NCBI GenBank assembly: GCA_029876055.1
Contig: CM056878.1
Span: 3,348,001 to 3,412,000 of the forward strand
Reading direction: 5' to 3'
DNA: 64,000 nt
From: Madurella fahalii
Taxonomy: Eukaryota > Ascomycota > Sordariomycetes > Sordariales
In this document: positions 61,487-64,000 of the stretch, in pieces
Layout: every line of letters starts with the position of its first letter
Numbering within the stretch: the stretch's first letter is position 1
The notes under the pieces: model-generated
What the model saw: the letters and a program-made list of their open reading frames with translations, nothing else
Told to the model about the DNA's origin: nothing
Database searches by the model: none
Made by a program: the position numbers and the translations under genes

Positions 61487-63120
61487 TTGATGACGTGGAC
61501 GATCTCTTTTGTTTGTTTTTGCCGAGGATGGGGCGGTGTTTCCTAGGGCATATACCTCTCTGCGTCAATTTCTTTCTATTTCCTTTTCAATGTTTCTCGC
61601 TTATCGTTTCCTTGTTTCCTTTGAGAGAGTCCCTTCGTTGGTCAGGTTTCAGGCGCCGGGGGGAGGTGTTGGGGGATCCGTTGGAGCGGTCTTTTTCTTT
61701 TTCATTCTTCTGGTTGCTTGCTTGCATTTCGCTTCTGCATATTTTATCGTCATGGTCTCGGCAAATGGGGGCAGGTTTGGTACGGTTTCGCATTGTGGTC
61801 CAGTGGGAGGACCACCGCTCCCGCAAACCTAATATCTGCACACTCTGTTGGCTGGTCCATGTGGAGGAATTCGTCTTTTCTCCGTGTTTCATTAACACCG
61901 CTTACCGATATTTAATTTTGGCTTCGCAAAGCCTTTCTTTTCTCAGTCTGCTTCGTCTTCTCGGATGGATACCTTGTTCGATATACTGTTTGTCAGTTTT
62001 CTCGTCTTCCTGGCATCTCTTTACTTGATTTTATTTTTTGCGCGTTTGGCTTTTTTATTCTGTCCCATCTGTGTTCTACTTCCTGTACTAGATACGGGCG
62101 GGATCTAGGGAAGGGAGGGGAAATACTCGAGACGGAGGATGATGGGACGGGGTGGATGGGACTGATGTTGCTGGTCGTTTCTCATTTGCTTTTGTTTGGG
62201 GCTTTATTTCGACAAGCTAGCCGGACAGAGCGCGTTTCAACACACAAGATTGGTAATTTGCTTTTTCTCTTAAGTCGAGTCGATCTGTCCCGGGCTGTTA
62301 TGTTTTGGTCGGTTATGGTCTTAATGGGGGAGGACTTCGGTAGATATCGGTTTCCTCATATAGTCAGTTATCGTCTTTCAAGTAACTCTATGAATAAGCA
62401 CACTCCACTATTCCCCAGCCAGGTTGAGAATTGTTGTTCTGTTGTTGTACTGCCTAGGTTAAGGACTAGGTATGCGTATCCCCTTATTCGGGAGTGAGAT
62501 GCTACTTGCTACACCACACGGGCCGTAGCAGTAGCCCGGAGGACTAGCACCGCACTATTAAAGTTACGAGTAGCAAGTCTTGTTGATGTGTACTGTACCA
62601 GTCGCCCCTTGTCTGTGCAACAAGCTGGATCCTCGCTAATGGCGGGTGTCTGCAGTCCGTTCCATACGCTTTCGTATCTACTCTCGGGTACTTGCTTGCC
62701 TGGTTGTCTGCCTCGCGGACGCCCAGTGAAGGGGGAGGGGCTTGTATGGTTCGGGTTGAGGGAGGGCAGGTCGGCCATCTGGTCCCTCGCCCTTTTCTGT
62801 TATACCTACTTAACCATTACGTGTTGCCGTGCTGCTTCCATTCTGGGGGGCTTTCATTGGGCTTATGTGTTTTGTCCCAGCTCTCAGTCTCTGATTGCTT
62901 GCTGTTTGTCGTACCCGTACCGGTGTTTGTGTCCCGAAACCGTCCTCCCTTCTAAGCAACGTTAGCTTTTCGCCGTTCGCCTCTCTGTCTCTCTCGCGGA
63001 GTTGCCGCCAAGTTACCCGCGGAAAAGGAGGTAGCCGTTGCTTGCGTCAGGCCTCCCCCAGTTACCGGAGAGAGCAGCCCATATCTCTACTGGGAAAGTT
63101 GGCTGGCGGACGGGCAGGCC
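61487..63120. other. Intergenic, 1.6 kb
   Basis: This holds the T-rich 3' flank of the C2H2 factor gene and the 5' flank of the GH16-like gene. One copy of GTACTGTAC is at 62590-62598. No supported gene. Confidence 0.55.
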
Positions 63121-64000
63121 ATGGGCTATGGACTGGTGGTCGTCGCCATGGTGTTGTGGGGGGCGGAACTCGCACGGCGCCTTCTTCTTCAAGCCTTCCG
63201 ATCCTCCCCCCATCCGCGCTGCAACAGCGTGTCTCGACACCGCTCCTACCTCCGAATCATACTGTTCAAGCTATTTTGCTGGGCACATCTCATCCGATTT
63301 GCATTGGCAGACTGCGAGTGTGGGTACTCGACGACCTTCGACATTGCCGGCGACGGCGGCGGTACCGCCGTCTTCACGGACCTGATTGAATCCGACTTCA
63401 CAAAACTGGCAGACGTCGCGCAGGACACGGAGTGGGTGCGGCAGGCGTTCAACCTCACGCGCGAGCGGGCGAGGGGGGATTATGGCGAGATGTTTGACGT
63501 GGAGAATGTCGTTGCGCATTCTATTTATGACCAGGGGGGCGAGGAAAAGGACCTCCCAGGACTGAAACTGATCGTCAAGAAGGACCTCGTCGGCGGTATG
63601 GTGCCGGTCGCGGAGATTGATACGCAGCGGTTGGATCTGTTCTGGGGGACGTTTCGAGCATCGATGAAGATGACGGATGTTCTGGGGACCTGCGCGGCGT
63701 TTTTTTGGGTAGGTAATTGTGAAAGGATGGCGCTCGTTGGCTGTCTATCTTTGCTAACACTCGGGTTGCTTTTCACCCATTCAGTACTTCAACGACACCC
63801 AAGAGATATGGAATTCCTGTCCAAAGACTTCAACACTGTAAACCGGAGCTACCCGGTCAACCTCGTCCTGCAGTCTCGCGAGGCGGTAATGGCAGGGTAC
63901 GATGCGGCGCTCACGGGCAACTTTATCAAGGCATATCTACCCTTCGACCCGGCCGATGACTTCCACGAGTACCGGATCGACTACATCCCGGGACGCGTGT
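63121..64000 (+). CDS. GH16-like (concanavalin A-like) secreted protein, 3' truncated by window edge, disrupted at the catalytic motif
   Basis: The sequence from about 63310 matches a Sordariomycete family of ConA-like glucanase proteins: DCECGYSTTF, VFTDLIESDF, RARGDYGEMF, VPVAEIDTQRLDLFWGTFRA, GTCAAFFW, then after the expected intron (63709-63784, GTAGGT to CAG) YFNDTQE and, in another frame, MEFLSKDFNTVN, YPVNLVLQSRE and FHEYRIDYIPG. The ATG at 63121 starts an in-frame hydrophobic segment (MGYGLVVVAMVLWG), but the path to the mature N-terminus is unusually long, so the start is uncertain. At the GH16 motif Glu-x-Asp-x-Glu the spliced frame breaks: about four bases seem to be missing at 63814-63816. 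Unspliced, the frame stays open to the window end. GH16 enzymes cleave or remodel beta-glucans; activity here is doubtful. Confidence 0.8.
   Translation, partial: MGYGLVVVAMVLWGAELARRLLLQAFRSSPHPRCNSVSRHRSYLRIILFKLFCWAHLIRFALADCECGYSTTFDIAGDGGGTAVFTDLIESDFTKLADVAQDTEWVRQAFNLTRERARGDYGEMFDVENVVAHSIYDQGGEEKDLPGLKLIVKKDLVGGMVPVAEIDTQRLDLFWGTFRASMKMTDVLGTCAAFFWVGNCERMALVGCLSLLTLGLLFTHSVLQRHPRDMEFLSKDFNTVNRSYPVNLVLQSREAVMAGYDAALTGNFIKAYLPFDPADDFHEYRIDYIPGRV

Overview
The window is nuclear DNA of a filamentous ascomycete, most likely a member of the Sordariales (Neurospora/Chaetomiaceae type). The evidence is GC-rich coding sequence, short GT-AG introns (about 44-117 nt) often with a CTGAC-like branch site, long intergenic regions, and proteins that match Sordariomycete families residue for residue (for example a 353-residue group I G-alpha like Neurospora GNA-1). 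No prokaryotic operon, phage, insertion sequence or CRISPR array is present, and I saw no intact transposon.

Layout. 1-804: 3' end of a glutamine-rich protein gene, cut by the window edge. 2992-4317 (+): mitochondrial HTD2-type 3-hydroxyacyl-thioester dehydratase. 4682-8544 (-): large leucine-rich-repeat protein, five exons, 5' end unresolved. 12076-14865 (+): Ste11/NRC-1-type MAPKKK behind a long ATG-free leader. 16970-18215 (-): low-complexity hydrophilic protein. 19167-19250 (-): tRNA-Gln(CUG) with a 12-nt intron. 19768-21766 (-) and 22133-23322 (+): divergent Sas10/Utp3 and 3-ketodihydrosphingosine reductase. 23721-24881 (-): DUF4419 protein. 26201-27490 (+): DUF3716 zinc-finger-like protein. 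29773-31010 (-): G-alpha GNA-1. 34784-35653 (+): DUF1771-Smr protein. 36324-37019 (+): probable small membrane protein. 37407-37761 (-): MICOS subunit Mic10. 38217-42701 (+): Urb2/Npa2. 42804-44214 (-): Cdc123. 44598-45288 (+): Cwc21/Cwf21. 48443-52412 (-): Cdc25-type Ras GEF with SH3 and WW-like domains, carrying an apparent one-base frameshift. 58885-61486 (+): C2H2 plus fungal_trans transcription factor. 63121-64000 (+): secreted GH16-like protein, cut by the window edge, with an apparent small deletion in its catalytic motif.

How the genes relate. These are mostly unlinked housekeeping functions: ribosome biogenesis (Sas10, Urb2), translation initiation (Cdc123), splicing (Cwc21), mitochondrial architecture and fatty-acid synthesis (Mic10, Htd2) and sphingolipid synthesis. 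Three signalling components that act in connected pathways (G-alpha, Ras GEF, MAPKKK) lie within 40 kb, but several kb and unrelated genes separate them, so I do not call a cluster. Nearly all exon joins were checked by hand for GT-AG ends and phase. No clearly new biological system stands out. The most useful second looks are the two disrupted reading frames (Ras GEF, GH16-like), the CaaX-like tail on the Smr protein, upstream ORFs before the sphingolipid reductase and the C2H2 factor, and the very long promoter regions.
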